Source: Chromobotia macracanthus (lineage: Eukaryota; Chordata; Actinopteri; Cypriniformes; Botiidae). Taken from it: DNA of 64,000 nucleotides. The notes beneath the pieces are model-generated. The model did not search any database. It was not told the origin of the DNA and worked only from the letters and a program-made list of their open reading frames with translations. The translations under genes were made by a program, and so were the position numbers. Positions 11,301-20,358 of this stretch are shown in pieces; the stretch's first letter is position 1, and every line of letters starts with the position of its first letter. The stretch spans positions 620,001-684,000 of the forward strand of contig JAZGTH010000063.1 of assembly GCA_036877525.1 (NCBI GenBank), given 5' to 3'.

Positions 11301-13514
11301 TCACATGAGCTGAATTGTGATGGAATAGAATGTTGCTATAACAGCACAAACGTCTCATGAAATGTACAGACTGTATCTGCTTCAGTCTCTTTCTCAACCC
11401 CCACAACACTTCTGTCACCTCAGAGTCTCCCTCTGTCATAAGAAATTGCTTTTGCTGTTGATGGAATTTAATGGCCACATGCTGAAAAGTGCAGGAGAAT
11501 AATTCAGACACTCTGACAGTGTGTGGACCTCATTATGACCTCATTATTCTGTTTTTGGTAAAGGCTCTCCAGCTTTCCATTCTGCCCCTCTCTCACTTCT
11601 GGCAGTATAAACATTATAACTGATGTGTATTTCTTACTTTTAAGAATATATCGGTTATAAAGGTTTAAACGTGTGTTTTTTGAGTATTGTTGTGAATGTA
11701 TGTTTGTAACAGAACTGTCGGCCTGTGAAGTTAAAGCTTTTGTTAAATTTGACATTATAACTCTTTCCGTCTGTTTGATCACACACACAGTCCAAGAATG
11801 CATTTGTCAGTTTATCTCAGTTAAAACACTTTAATGAATAATTTATAGATCAAGCCCGGAGATAAAATTATTTCCATTTTTACATGGTTTAATTATCATC
11901 AAAGATCAAGTAGAATGTGTATGCAGACATTTGCGTTACTAAATGATTGCAGATGTACACATGACTTGATTTTTGTGAATTCTGTGAAGACATTTTGGTG
12001 TTAGTAAACTGCAGCATCAGAAGTTAATGGACCTGTCTTGTGTTCTCAGCTGTTGGATGGCATGGGAGCCCAGTCTGGGAGCTTTTTACGGACCGGCAGC
12101 TTTCATCATCTTTGTGGACTGCATGTACTTTCTCAGCATCCTCATTCAGCTCCGTCGACACCCGGAGCGCCGCTTCGAGCTCCGAGAGCCATCTGAAGAG
12201 CAGCAGCGTCTGTCTGTCACTGAAGCCACTGAAGTCACAGCTGGACACCTGCAGGCCTCATCGGTGGCTGTCACGCAGCAGGTGGTGATGTCAGCTTTGG
12301 AGAACGAACACACGTTTGTGGCCCAGCTCCTCGGTGTTGCAGGGTCACTGGTGCTTTATGCAGCACTGTGGGTGTTTGGTGCACTTGCTGTATCACAACA
12401 GCACCCGGTTGATCTGGTATTTGCTTGCCTGTTTGGAGCTGCTGCTCTGGCCCTCGGGGCATTTCTTGTAGCCCACCACTGCGTGAATCGACAAGACATG
12501 CGTCGTCATTGGTCACAGGCTTGTTGCCTGGGGCGACATAACTACGCTGTACAGGTTGATGCCCTTCTCATGCCAGTTCCAGGGTCCAGTGGGTCCGCAT
12601 CGACAGCCAGAGGAAATGGAGAGGCATCCAAATGTCCGGCCAGCAGTGCCGAATCTTCTTGCACCAATAAGAGTGCACCAAGTTTGCGAAACTCCACCCA
12701 GGGTTGTAAACTGACCAATCTGCAGGTAGAAGCTGCCCAGTGCAAAGCAGCTCCTTTAACAGCCAATGGGAACACCTTACTGGACAACAGCCTGACGGAA
12801 CATTCAGTGGACAATGAGGTTAAGATGCACGTCACACCTATTGAGGTCCAGTATCACCCCAGCTCCATCAACAACAGCAATCTCCCAGGAACGGGCAACG
12901 TGAACATTACCAGCCACTCGGGGCGACATCACAAGAACCGTTCGCGGGCACATCGTGCCAGCAGGCTCACAGTGTTGCGTGAGTACTCCTATGATGTCCC
13001 CACCAGCGTCGAGGGCAGTGTGCAAAGCATTCCCCACAAACGACATCACCATCACGACAGCGTGCATGCGCGCAACACTCGACGTGCAGCGTACCTGGCT
13101 TACCGAGAACGGCAGCAGAGCCAGTTACAACAGGACAGCAGTGATGGCAGTTTACCCCGCCGCTCGCGGCGCCTCGACAAGGGGGCCAGCAAAGGTGGAG
13201 GCATCTGTCTGGGCAACGGCTTTGGTAATAGTTTTGGGCACAGACTCAGCAACAGCGTGAGCAATGGAGTTGGTAATGAAGGTATAATAGGAGTGGGGGC
13301 GGGATCAGGGACGGGGTCTGGGACAGATGTCACCAGCCAAACTAAAGACTGTCCAAAACAGCCCCTCCCTGTTGAACTGGAGGTCCAGACGAAGTCTTAT
13401 GGGTTGAATTTAGCATGCCAACACAGACCTGCCAAAGACTCTGAGAGATCTCTGAATGTGGAGAGTTCAGCGAATATAAAGACTGGCTTGTGGAAGCATG
13501 AGACTACTGTGTAG
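2305..13514 (+). CDS. adgra3: adgra3 (GPR125), adhesion G protein-coupled receptor A3, 3' sixteen exons
   Basis: Exons: 2305-2376, 3153-3224, 3524-3684, 4321-4534, 4850-5014, 5543-5738, 5876-6025, 7285-7446, 7807-8007, 8226-8433, 8830-9041, 9729-9853, 10031-10154, 10570-10715, 11024-11119, 12050-13514. All have GT-AG borders and phases join to one 1255-residue reading frame. Order: LRR x2 (1-47), LRR C-cap (48-101), Ig (102-195), HormR (197-265), GAIN-like with degenerate GPS (266-604), seven helices (622-911), cytoplasmic tail (912-1255). The plasma-membrane receptor family member GPR125 is known to bind Dishevelled and Dlg-type PDZ proteins and to affect planar cell polarity in fish. Block-by-block similarity to remembered mammalian GPR125 (for example 'DKVDVIFVAEMIEK', 'PPPPPRPMLRFYLIGGGIP', tail 'GLWKHETTV') favours A3 over A2 or A1. 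The 5' exons (signal peptide, LRR N-cap, first LRRs) are outside the window. Confidence 0.96.
3153..3224 (+). CDS. adgra3: adgra3 visible exon 2: leucine-rich repeat
   Basis: Second 72-bp LRR exon (NLSENRFSSLSQGLFDCLDS then LKTL), same phase as the previous one; acceptor gttgttacag, donor gtaagt. Part of the extracellular LRR fan. Confidence 0.95.
3524..3684 (+). CDS. adgra3: adgra3 visible exon 3: LRR C-terminal cap
   Basis: 161 bp. Encodes an LRRCT with the cysteine pattern LLCDCNLQWL...WIKEKG...ETRCSFP...LTC. The exon ends with the first base of the Asp codon that begins the DAPLELP linker to the Ig domain. A CA microsatellite follows in the intron. Confidence 0.95.
3712..3737. repeat. 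(CA)n microsatellite in adgra3 intron
   Basis: Thirteen or so CA dinucleotides 28 bp downstream of an exon donor. Confidence 0.95.
4321..4534 (+). CDS. adgra3: adgra3 visible exon 4: Ig domain, first part
   Basis: 214 bp. APLELPSFHMTPSQQQIVFQ, then GDSLPFQCMA (B-strand Cys) and MQVLWYQDGK (core Trp), ending inside the Ser codon of LIAS. A typical C2/I-set Ig half. Confidence 0.95.
4850..5014 (+). CDS. adgra3: adgra3 visible exon 5: Ig domain end and start of HormR
   Basis: 165 bp. ALTISNIQPGFTGDWECRV gives the F-strand Cys of the Ig fold. NTRAVHIVVLESSAKYC then leads into the hormone-receptor motif with its first cysteine. Confidence 0.95.
5543..5738 (+). CDS. adgra3: adgra3 visible exon 6: hormone-receptor motif
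   Basis: 196 bp. WPRTLAGITAYLSCKR ... HAWRRCDRGGQWAE ... YSHCEY carries the HormR cysteines and conserved tryptophans, then the start of the GAIN region (DVTRMLYIINQ). Confidence 0.95.
5876..6025 (+). CDS. adgra3: adgra3 visible exon 7: GAIN region, subdomain A
   Basis: 150 bp, phase 0 at both ends. MPLNLTNAVQTAQQLLVYTA, then NFSDKVDVIFVAEMIEKIGK, nearly invariant in the family. Confidence 0.95.
6026..7284 (+). other. adgra3 intron, 1.26 kb
   Basis: No coding segment seen. Holds an imperfect TG-rich run near 7073-7112 and further TG-rich sequence at 7152-7180. Otherwise unremarkable AT-rich intron. Confidence 0.8.
7285..7446 (+). CDS. adgra3: adgra3 visible exon 8: GAIN region
   Basis: 162 bp, phase 0. 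LGDVMVDISSNLMLAEERVL and REARACSRIVECLQRI match the GPR125 subfamily closely. Confidence 0.95.
7807..8007 (+). CDS. adgra3: adgra3 visible exon 9: GAIN region
   Basis: 201 bp, phase 0. NSHNIALEAHTIRVSSFSGM, then TCTLFQKI and RQLSFKCNVTSNLSALALK. N-glycosylation sequons are present (NVT, NLS). Confidence 0.95.
8226..8433 (+). CDS. adgra3: adgra3 visible exon 10: GAIN subdomain B
   Basis: 208 bp. NTIVEASLQLPPSLFSSLG, then YKLHLLAFRNGKLFP and RRSVVTPVILTKI: the beta-sandwich part of GAIN. Confidence 0.95.
8830..9041 (+). CDS. adgra3: adgra3 visible exon 11: end of GAIN, degenerate GPS
   Basis: 212 bp. Ends with W-N-D-G-C-C-W-I ... DENFTTISCHALSNYALLM. The GPS cysteine/tryptophan frame is present, but the usual His-Leu-Ser/Thr cleavage tripeptide is replaced by His-Ala-Leu-Ser-Asn. 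Autoproteolysis is therefore not expected. GPR125 of mammals also lacks the canonical tripeptide. Confidence 0.94.
9729..9853 (+). CDS. adgra3: adgra3 visible exon 12: stalk and TM1
   Basis: 125 bp. A short polar stretch, then helix 1 (VMYATALILVLCLLAVIVSY) and IYHH at the inner end. Confidence 0.95.
10031..10154 (+). CDS. adgra3: adgra3 visible exon 13: TM2
   Basis: 124 bp. KKCWHMLVNLCLHILLTCAV followed by FVGGIN. The loop cysteine SVCQA, expected to bond to the second extracellular loop, is at the exon end. Confidence 0.95.
10252..10374. repeat. MITE-like inverted-repeat element in adgra3 intron
   Basis: A left arm at 10252-10277 (ggagctgcagag...tttagctcca) is repeated inverted at 10351-10374, with one 3-base indel. 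The middle (taatgaattactcctgaaac, agctgatcaaggtt) resembles a dispersed palindromic repeat common in cyprinid introns. No coding capacity. Confidence 0.7.
10570..10715 (+). CDS. adgra3: adgra3 visible exon 14: TM3 and second intracellular loop
   Basis: 146 bp. VGIVLHYSTMATALWSGVTA forms helix 3. RNIYKQLTRKTKSYEELEE and PPPPPRPML follow, a proline-rich loop typical of ADGRA receptors. Confidence 0.95.
11024..11119 (+). CDS. adgra3: adgra3 visible exon 15: TM4
   Basis: 96 bp. FYLIGGGIPVIVCGITAAAN forms helix 4. KNYGSQDTAPY follows, with the Tyr codon split across the donor (TA|C). Confidence 0.95.
12050..13514 (+). CDS. adgra3: adgra3 last exon: TM5-TM7 and cytoplasmic tail
   Basis: 1465 bp including TAG at 13512-13514. 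CWMAWEPSLGAFYGPAAF opens helix 5; helix 6 is LLGVAGSLVLYAALWVFGAL; helix 7 is VDLVFACLFGAAALALGAF. The tail keeps family blocks (SSAESSCTNKSA, GCKLTNLQ, SLTEHSVDNEVKMHV, SRLTVLREYSYDVPTSVEGS, AYLAYRERQ) and ends ETTV, a class I PDZ ligand. It also carries a His run (KRHHHHD) and, at 13191-13325, a Gly/Asn/Ser-rich low-complexity stretch I do not recall from mammalian GPR125. Confidence 0.96.
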
Positions 13515-15205
13515 CATGAGAGACTACATATCAAACTTTAACTCAGATAACTGTGAATTTTATTGTTTTAATCCTAATGGTACAATTTGTAAACATAGTT
13601 TGCAGAAACATTTTTCTTTTTGTTTATATTTGAGTAAATGCATACTAAACTATATAGTTTCCCACATGACTGTGAATCACTAAAGTCAGTCTACAAATGG
13701 TGTATTTTTGTCTCTTTGAAGGCCATTTTGTAATTCATTCTTACATTTTATATGTAAAGATGCATGATGTGCGTCACCCTTTAAATATATATTGGGGTAG
13801 TCTTTTGTCTCCTAATACGTTTTCACATCATGAGAAAGACTGTGTTCAGTTGCAGCTGTCAACTAATAAAAAATCATTTTCACAGCCCACTTCATCTCAT
13901 GTCTGAGTTCAAAGGTGAGCTGAAACCCTGCTCATCTGAATCTTCCTCCAGGCTTTGTGTTAGTGACAGGAATATAACCACAGCTGCACTGGCTCCTTTC
14001 CGCCACTCTTCTTGTCAGACTTGCCACGAGTCTGTCGAGCTGTTCTCAGCAGGGCAATACAGAACTGCTTGTGTGTGTGTGTGTGAAAACAGCAATGCTT
14101 TGTGCACGCATGTAGCAGGTATAGTGGATCAATATGCAACTTTGAGTGTCCTTTTAACAACCACAACTTTTGGAGTTTATTGGTGCTAATAATGTCCACT
14201 GGGGCTTCTCTTTGATAAAATGGGCCAGAAATCAACAGTTTAACACAATTAAGAAAATTGAGATTATTGCTTTAATAAAGCGCTGATGTGTACAGTTTTG
14301 CACAACATACAGAAATTTTCTTGCGGTTGGAGTTCCTGCAATTTTTTTGTTCTTGATTTTAGGAATTCTGTTTTTTTCTTAGAGCAAATTCGGTGTGAAA
14401 TAACTGAAGTACACAAATACACACCTATATGTAGCGGACACAAGTTATATGGGGATATAAATATATAGTGCTACTAATTTACAGATTAGAAGGCTATTCT
14501 TGTTTGATTGTTAATTGATCCTGGCTCTTCCAATGACCTAATCTATTCTCATATGGGAAATGAGATCAGATTAAATTGACAAAAACAGAAATGGTAATCT
14601 GTTTGGTATCAGAGAAGGGACGTATGCAATGGAGGACCACATCTGAAGGAGATGCCATTTCATACAGTAAATAGAATGTTTGTAAGCCTCTTATTATCCC
14701 CTGTGCATCTCATACATTTGTCTCAATGTCACTTAACCTCGCACATTCTGCTTGTGCTTTGGTTCTTTGGGCACATGTGAACTTGTAAGTCATATAAGCG
14801 CATCACACTTTATAGATCGCACACTATCTTAGTCTCCAGGCTGCAATCTCTCTGTCTTCAACCACTAAACAGGTGAAATGGGGGTTGGAGTGACAACTGG
14901 CAGCCAGTCTTTCTCTGAAAGCTCTTGTCTGATGACAGTTTTTCGTTAATTTCTCTTTTTCTCATGTATGTTCATCATGTCTTAATTTCCTTTCACTGGC
15001 ATTACAGCTTGGAATGTTCTTACATAGCTGCTGTTGTGTAAGAAATGCTTTGCATCTCATAAAATACTTCCAATGACGCACTTACAAATAAAAGTACTTT
15101 AGGCTGATTTGGATAAACAGGTATACCAAAGCATTCGTGTAGTTGTATATTGGAGGCTGATTGTCAAAGGTGCTTTATTGTCTGAAGTATTATTTCAAAT
15201 AAAGC
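13515..15205 (+). other. adgra3 3' UTR and downstream sequence, extent uncertain
   Basis: AT-rich noncoding sequence after the stop. AATAAA hexamers are at 13865-13870, 14274-14279, 15087-15092 and 15198-15203. Any of these could end the transcript, and the sequence alone does not choose between them. Confidence 0.5.
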
Positions 15206-15689
15206 CTGAAAGTGATGATAGTGCTGCAGTGTTTATTAAAAGCTGTTAAGTGTTAATCTCAATCCAAACAATTTGTAATAGAAAACTAGTTATACTAGTT
15301 ATAGACTAATTATAAAACTAGTTTATATTATAGTTATATAAAACTATAATATAAAACTAGTTATATAGTATATGTACAAATACAGCACAACATTAAATTA
15401 CATTCTAGTATCCAGTCAGTATGAAGTATTTGGCCGTTTAGAAAAATGCTGACAGACTCAACACAGAAATGTCAGTTCCCATCTGTTGAGTTGATTTACT
15501 GCTGGAGCTTACAAGATCCAAAAACCATTTTGACACTTAAGCCACATTGTTTGAATTTCATTGAGGTTGCATCTGCAAACTTTAAAAAATACCCTTCGTC
15601 TTTATTTGAATACTCACTGCTGTAGTTCATTACATTGCAATTTCATGTTACAGTAACTCTGACAGCTGTTACTTCAGCTGAAGTTTCTT
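15206..15689. other. Noncoding, AT-rich
   Basis: No gene seen. Bases 15281-15375 contain short imperfect palindromes built on ACTAGT/TATAGTT (for example aaaactataatataaaacta). Confidence 0.6.
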
Positions 15690-16406
15690 CAGTGTTCACA
15701 CATACTTCACAGATGCTTCACAGATGCTTCACACATACTTCACTGATGCTTCACACATACTTCACAGATGCTTCACACATACTTCACAGATGCTTCACAC
15801 ACTTCACTGATGCTTCACACATACTTCACAGATGCCTCACACATACTTCACAGATGCTTCACACATACTTCACTGATGCTTCACACATACTTCACTGATG
15901 CTTCACACATACTTCACACATACTTCACTGATGCTTCACACATACTTCACTGATGCTTCACAGATGCTTCACACATACTTCACTGATGCTTCACACATAC
16001 TTCACTGATGCTTCACACATACTTCACAGATGCTTCACACATACTTCACTGATGCTTCACACATACTTCACTGATGCTTCACACATACTTCACTGATGCT
16101 TCACACATACTTCACAGATGCTTCACACATACTTCACTGATGCTTCACACATACTTCACTGATGCTTCACACATACTTCACTGATGCTTCACACATACTT
16201 CACAGATGCTTCACACATACTTCACTGATGCTTCACAGATGCTTCACACATACTTCACTGATGCTTCACACATACTTCACAGATGCTTCACACATACTTC
16301 ACTGATGCTTCACACATACTTCACAGATGCTTCACACATACTTCACTGATGCTTCACACATACTTCACTGATGCTTCACTGATGCTTCACACATACTTCA
16401 CTGATG
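15690..16406. repeat. 22-bp tandem repeat satellite, about 32 units
   Basis: Unit cttcacacatacttcactga+tg, with the frequent variant cttcacaga, so 11-bp half-units also align. The periodic reading frames across it, encoding runs of HTYFTDAS/HILHRCFT, are repeat artefacts. Confidence 0.95.
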
Positions 16407-16432
16407 CTGTGCTGAACTGCTGATTATCTGCG

Positions 16433-16525
16433 GAGTGAAAGCGGAGTCGCCTCCTCCTTTATCACGCGCGCGCGCGCCCGCGCCGCAGCAGCTCCCGCGC
16501 GGCAGTGAGACGCCGCTTCACACGT
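16433..16525. promoter_or_regulatory. CpG-dense patch, candidate promoter
   Basis: Dense CpG over about 90 bp (cacgcgcgcgcgcgcccgcg, ctcccgcgcggcagtgagac) in a window that is otherwise CpG-poor. It sits between two tandem repeats and 400 bp ahead of a short ORF ending in a splice donor (16918-17008). CpG-rich islets of this kind mark vertebrate promoters; there is no direct evidence of transcription. Confidence 0.5.
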
Positions 16526-16882
16526 TTGGTTGGTTGGTTGTTTGGTTGAGTTTGGTTGAGTTTGTTTGGTTGAGTTTGGTTGAGTTTGGTTGGTCGAGTT
16601 TGTTTGGTTGTGTTTGGTTGTGTTTGTTTGGTCGAGTTTGTTTGGTTGTGTTTGGTTGTGTTTGTTTGGTCGAGTTTGGTTGTTTGTTTGGTCGAGTTTG
16701 TTTGGTTGTGTTTGTTTGTGTTTGTTTGTGTTTGTTTGTGTTTGGTTGTGTTTGTTTGGTCGAGTTTGTTTGGTTGTGTTTGTTTGTGTTTGTTTGTGTT
16801 TGTTTGTGTTTGGTTGTGTTTGTTTGGTCGAGTTTGGTTGTTTGTTTGGTCGAGTTTGTTTGGTCGAGTTTGGCTGCGTTTG
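16524..16882. repeat. TTTGGTTG/TTTGTTTGG/TTTGTG-type tandem repeat with GTCGAG interruptions
   Basis: About 360 bp of strongly strand-asymmetric G/T sequence built from gtttggttg, tttgtttgtg and tttggtcgag. No stop codons appear in several frames on either strand because of the repeat, so the long predicted proteins there (VCLVVFGCV..., NTNKHKQTQ...) are not genes. Confidence 0.95.
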
Positions 16883-16917
16883 GCTCACAGAGGAACCCGC
16901 TAAACAACATCGTTACA

Positions 16918-17008
16918 ATGGAGAGGAAACGCGACAGCATGTCCTCCTGCAGTGGTGGGACCGAACCCGCACGATCATCCCCGCATGCAGTCGTGCCTTG
17001 TCATGCAT
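16918..17008 (+). CDS. Candidate first coding exon (30 codons) with splice donor, unidentified
   Basis: ATG at 16918 opens MERKRDSMSSCSGGTEPARS, then SPHAVVPCHA, before the donor CAT|gtgagt at 17009. Without splicing the frame stops at 17061. It follows a CpG-dense patch and a G/T repeat, and has higher CpG than its surroundings (aaacgcgacagc, ccgaacccgcacgatc). The donor leaves one base (phase 1), the same as the two KChIP-type first exons downstream, so it could be another kcnip4 first exon. The sequence matches no KChIP N-terminus I know, so it may instead be a first exon of a noncoding RNA or another gene. Confidence 0.35.
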
Positions 17009-17061
17009 GTGAGTTCACTCGCTGTTTCCACGAGAATGTGTGTACCTCTGTCGGTGTTTAA

Positions 17062-18730
17062 AGAAGAGCTTCTTGAGCTTTGTGTGGACACTGTGCCATT
17101 CACTCGCTTTCTTTAGTCAACTTCTTTATGTGGTGAACTTTATTTGGTGAGTTTTAGTGATGGTTAGTCTTCTGTCTCGGTCTCGTATCTACCTGCATCT
17201 CTTACACTTTAACATGTCTACAGACACAACTCTTGACCATTAGCCATCAAATGGAAAAGCCTGTTTTAAAATAAATAAAAAATAAATGTATAGCTGTTAA
17301 TATGTGTTTTGTTAAATAATCTGTTAGTGCTACATATTTATTTTAGTACAATCAAAAGTGTGATTTCACAAATTCAGTAATCAAATTAAGACAAAACAAT
17401 GCACAAAACCCCTGCTAGAAAAAAGCAAGAAATTGTGCAATTAGACTTTTGTCTCAGAATATCTGCAGCTAACAGTACAGTTACTGTAAATGTTGTATAG
17501 CCCTTGAGGCAAGTTCCCAGTGTGACAACTAACCCCTATAATATGATGTTATGACTACTGGGCTAGTTTTGACCATAATATGTCATAATGTGTTTGAGTC
17601 ATATGACAATATGAGAAATGAAATGCAATACCAGCAATGGAAACGTTATATAAATACCTCAGGCACGAAACATGACAGAACATGAGCCTTGTGTTATGAC
17701 ACTGAAAGAATCATTTGCGTGTCAGAATGAGGTTTGTGTTTACTTATTTTCTCTGAATGTGATAAATGAAAAAACACATGAAAGTTGAACTGAGGTGTGC
17801 TGCGGCTGCTTGCTGTCTGCCCTGCTCATGGCCTCCAGTACAATCATTATCTTAAACAGTACTGGAGGTAATAACAGGTCACAGATTTTTTTGCAGTAAT
17901 AATGGATGTAACAGCTGTAGAAACACATGATGGTTTTCTGTTCAGTTTGCACTAATGGTTTGTTGTGCATTAGTGAAGTTTTATCCCTCTGCCTACCGTA
18001 CGTGTTGTTCTGTATAAATTGCTAAATGACCTGAAGCTTGTTGAAACTGAAGGAAACACAAGGAAGGATTTGTCATACATTCCTTTCATTTACACATTTA
18101 CACAACTCGACTTTGCAAACAAATAACTCAGATGCCAGATGTTACAGGAAGGTTAATATTAATGATTAGTATTCCTTTTACAGTGACGATGCAGGAGTCT
18201 AATGAGTAGGAATCTGTAAATACATGAATGCATTGTGCTCTCATAAAGGAATTAACATTCACACTTCCAAATCCTGTATTCAGACAGCTTCATTACCATG
18301 AGAACAATGTTCTGATCTGAAGGATAATGTCATTTACACCTGTCTTCTAGAGATACAATTATTACAGCTAGTACAGATTCATCTTGTGAGAAGGGACACA
18401 GCTGATGCAGGCATTAAGCACAGGTTAAGATGGATGAGAAATATAAAAATAAGCACCTGGAACATTTTTGAAGCCATCAAATTGTCTTTACACTGTGCAT
18501 ATAATAGCATTTAGATAATGTGAGTGTAAATTATAATGTTGCATTTAGGACCTATTTGTCGCGGCACTGAACATTTAAGGAAGCACTAAAGGAAACTACT
18601 GAAAGAACCAGTTTACAACGATTAGTTTACTGTTTTAAGACCAGCAGTCAAGCTTAGGTTGGTTAAGATGTTAGTACAGCAGAGTAGCTGACTCAAATGT
18701 TTTGTCCAAAATGATGTAGTCACGTAAGTA
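17062..18730. other. Noncoding, AT-rich; no gene seen
   Basis: No convincing exon, RNA gene or recognisable element on either strand. Confidence 0.6.
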
Positions 18731-18805
18731 AAAAATTTTTTTAAAAAAAAAATAACTCCCAAAATTTTTTTTTTTTTAAAAATTTAACAGGTTTTGGTTT
18801 AAAAA

Positions 18806-18856
<51 letters not shown>

Positions 18857-18900
18857 TTTTGTGGAAATTTTTTTTTTTTTTTTTTTCAAAAAAAAACCCT

Positions 18901-18939
<39 letters not shown>

Positions 18940-19050
18940 TTTTTTTTTTTTTATTTTTAAATGTGGGGTTTTTTTTTTAATTTTTTTTTTTTTGGGGGGG
19001 GGGTGGGTTATAAAAAAAAAAATTTTTTTTTTAAAAAAAAAAAAAAATAT
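18731..19050. repeat. Homopolymer-dominated low-complexity block, likely artefactual consensus
   Basis: Runs of T, A, C and G (poly-T of about 40 with single g/c breaks, a run of C, a run of about 10 G, mixed A/T runs). The pattern of long pure runs of all four bases with no repeating unit looks like collapsed or noisy read consensus over a poly-A/T tract, not real sequence. Confidence 0.8.
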
Positions 19051-19127
19051 TTTTTACAATAAAAGCATAGATGAGATCTCTTTAATTTCTCAGTTGTTTC
19101 TCCTAGAAGGCAATTAGATAAAAAGGA

Positions 19128-19180
19128 GAGATTTCCCAGTGCACTACACTGGGAAATCTCATAATTCCCAGTGTAGTGCA
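19128..19180. repeat. Two overlapping perfect inverted repeats (alternative hairpins)
   Basis: Stem 1: GAGATTTCCCAGTG (19128-19141) pairs with CACTGGGAAATCTC (19147-19160), 5-base loop. Stem 2: 19140-19155 pairs with 19165-19180, 16 bp, 9-base loop. The central arm is shared, so only one can form. Probably a rearranged palindromic repeat or its end. Confidence 0.85.
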
Positions 19181-19184
19181 TTTT

Positions 19185-20358
19185 TTTTATTGAAGTTTTG
19201 AGCTTCTTTATATTCATTTTCCTCACACTCTTGGAAAATCATGGATTAATTTCTATGAGCACTTCCTGTTGGTCTTCTGAGATTTTCCAGCAGGTTTTGT
19301 TTGCGGTGCAGTCAGTCTGTGTTCCTCACATGGGGATCTAGAGCAGATGATGGCTGTCTGCCATCGGAGTAAGGCCATGTCAGAAATAAACTCACTAAAG
19401 ACTGAACAGAAGGTGTTTGTTTATGAACGCCTGTGGCCAAAAGGAGACTGGATGTGCTTTCATGATTAGAATCCCCTCCAGGCTTGTTTATGCCACAAAT
19501 TCACAGTTTTCTTGTTTACTGAGGTGTCATGACAGCTAGTGCAGTTTATATGAGAGCGGCCACTCAGACCCACCTCAGCTTTGTGATTTAAATGTTGAGC
19601 AGGAAGCAGCTGGAAACTGGAATATTTTCACATCTACAGCTAGATCATTGTATCACTTTTATTGTCTGAGGCAGCTGTGAAATAAGATGATGTCTAGAAG
19701 ATGTGCTGGCTGTCAGAGAAACAATGTACAACAGTGACATCTAGTGGCTGAAGTACAAAGTTACATATCTGACAGCATGTCTTTGCTTATGTTCATAAAA
19801 CTCATAGAAGAACTGGTACAGTATAGTACAGGATAGTCTACTTAAATATTTAACATCTGCCTTTGAGAATTCTTTTTATTTTAATCATGAAAAATGGTAT
19901 TAAAAAAGGGATTAGAGCTCAATTACTTTTTAAAACATCAAAAACACCAGTCAGGTGGTGATTTTATATCTTAATGGATATTTCTGTGCCAGAATAAGTT
20001 ACAATACAGTGAAATGATGTGACGTGCTGGTCAAGTATGGTGACAAACTCAGAATGTGTCCTCTGTAATTAACTTCTCCAGTTAGTGAACACACACACAC
20101 AACAGCATATACGGGGAGCAGTTGGGGGTTAGGTGCCTTCTCAAGGGCACCTCAGTTGTTACCTGTCAGCATAAACAATCGATCCGGCCACTTTACAAGT
20201 CTGACTAACCAGTAGACCCGAACTGGTTTAATGTTTAATAATTTAATGTCAATGTTATGCACATAGTCATCATCTTTGCTGGAGATAGCAAACGTTTCTG
20301 TCTGATGAGAGAGAGAGGACAGGTCAGAGACAAAGAAAGCAGCAGATTATAAGCAAGA
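19185..20358. other. Noncoding with a dispersed-repeat fragment
   Basis: No gene seen. Bases 20100-20225 (gttgggggttaggtgccttc, tcaagggcacctcagttg) resemble a dispersed repeat common in teleosts. Confidence 0.55.

Noticed and set aside
2305..13514. Assignment to adgra2 (GPR124) or adgra1
   Set aside because: Exon-by-exon wording (VIFVAEMIEK, FRNGKLFP, GGGIPVIVCGITAAANIKNYGS, SSAESSCTNKSA, YAYDVPTSVEGS-like) follows GPR125. ADGRA1 lacks the LRR/Ig ectodomain. The neighbouring KChIP exons fit the ADGRA3-KCNIP4 linkage.
15635..15953. ORFs rich in HTYFTDAS
   Set aside because: Translation of the 22-bp satellite.
16424..17061. Several long overlapping ORFs on both strands
   Set aside because: They run through the TTTGG/TTTGTG repeat, which lacks stop codons in many frames. 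The products are pure repeat (VCLVVFGCV, NTNKHKQTQ). Only the 16918 ATG part beyond the repeat is kept as a candidate.
18854..19226. Phe/Lys-rich ORFs on both strands
   Set aside because: Translation of the homopolymer block, which is probably artefactual.
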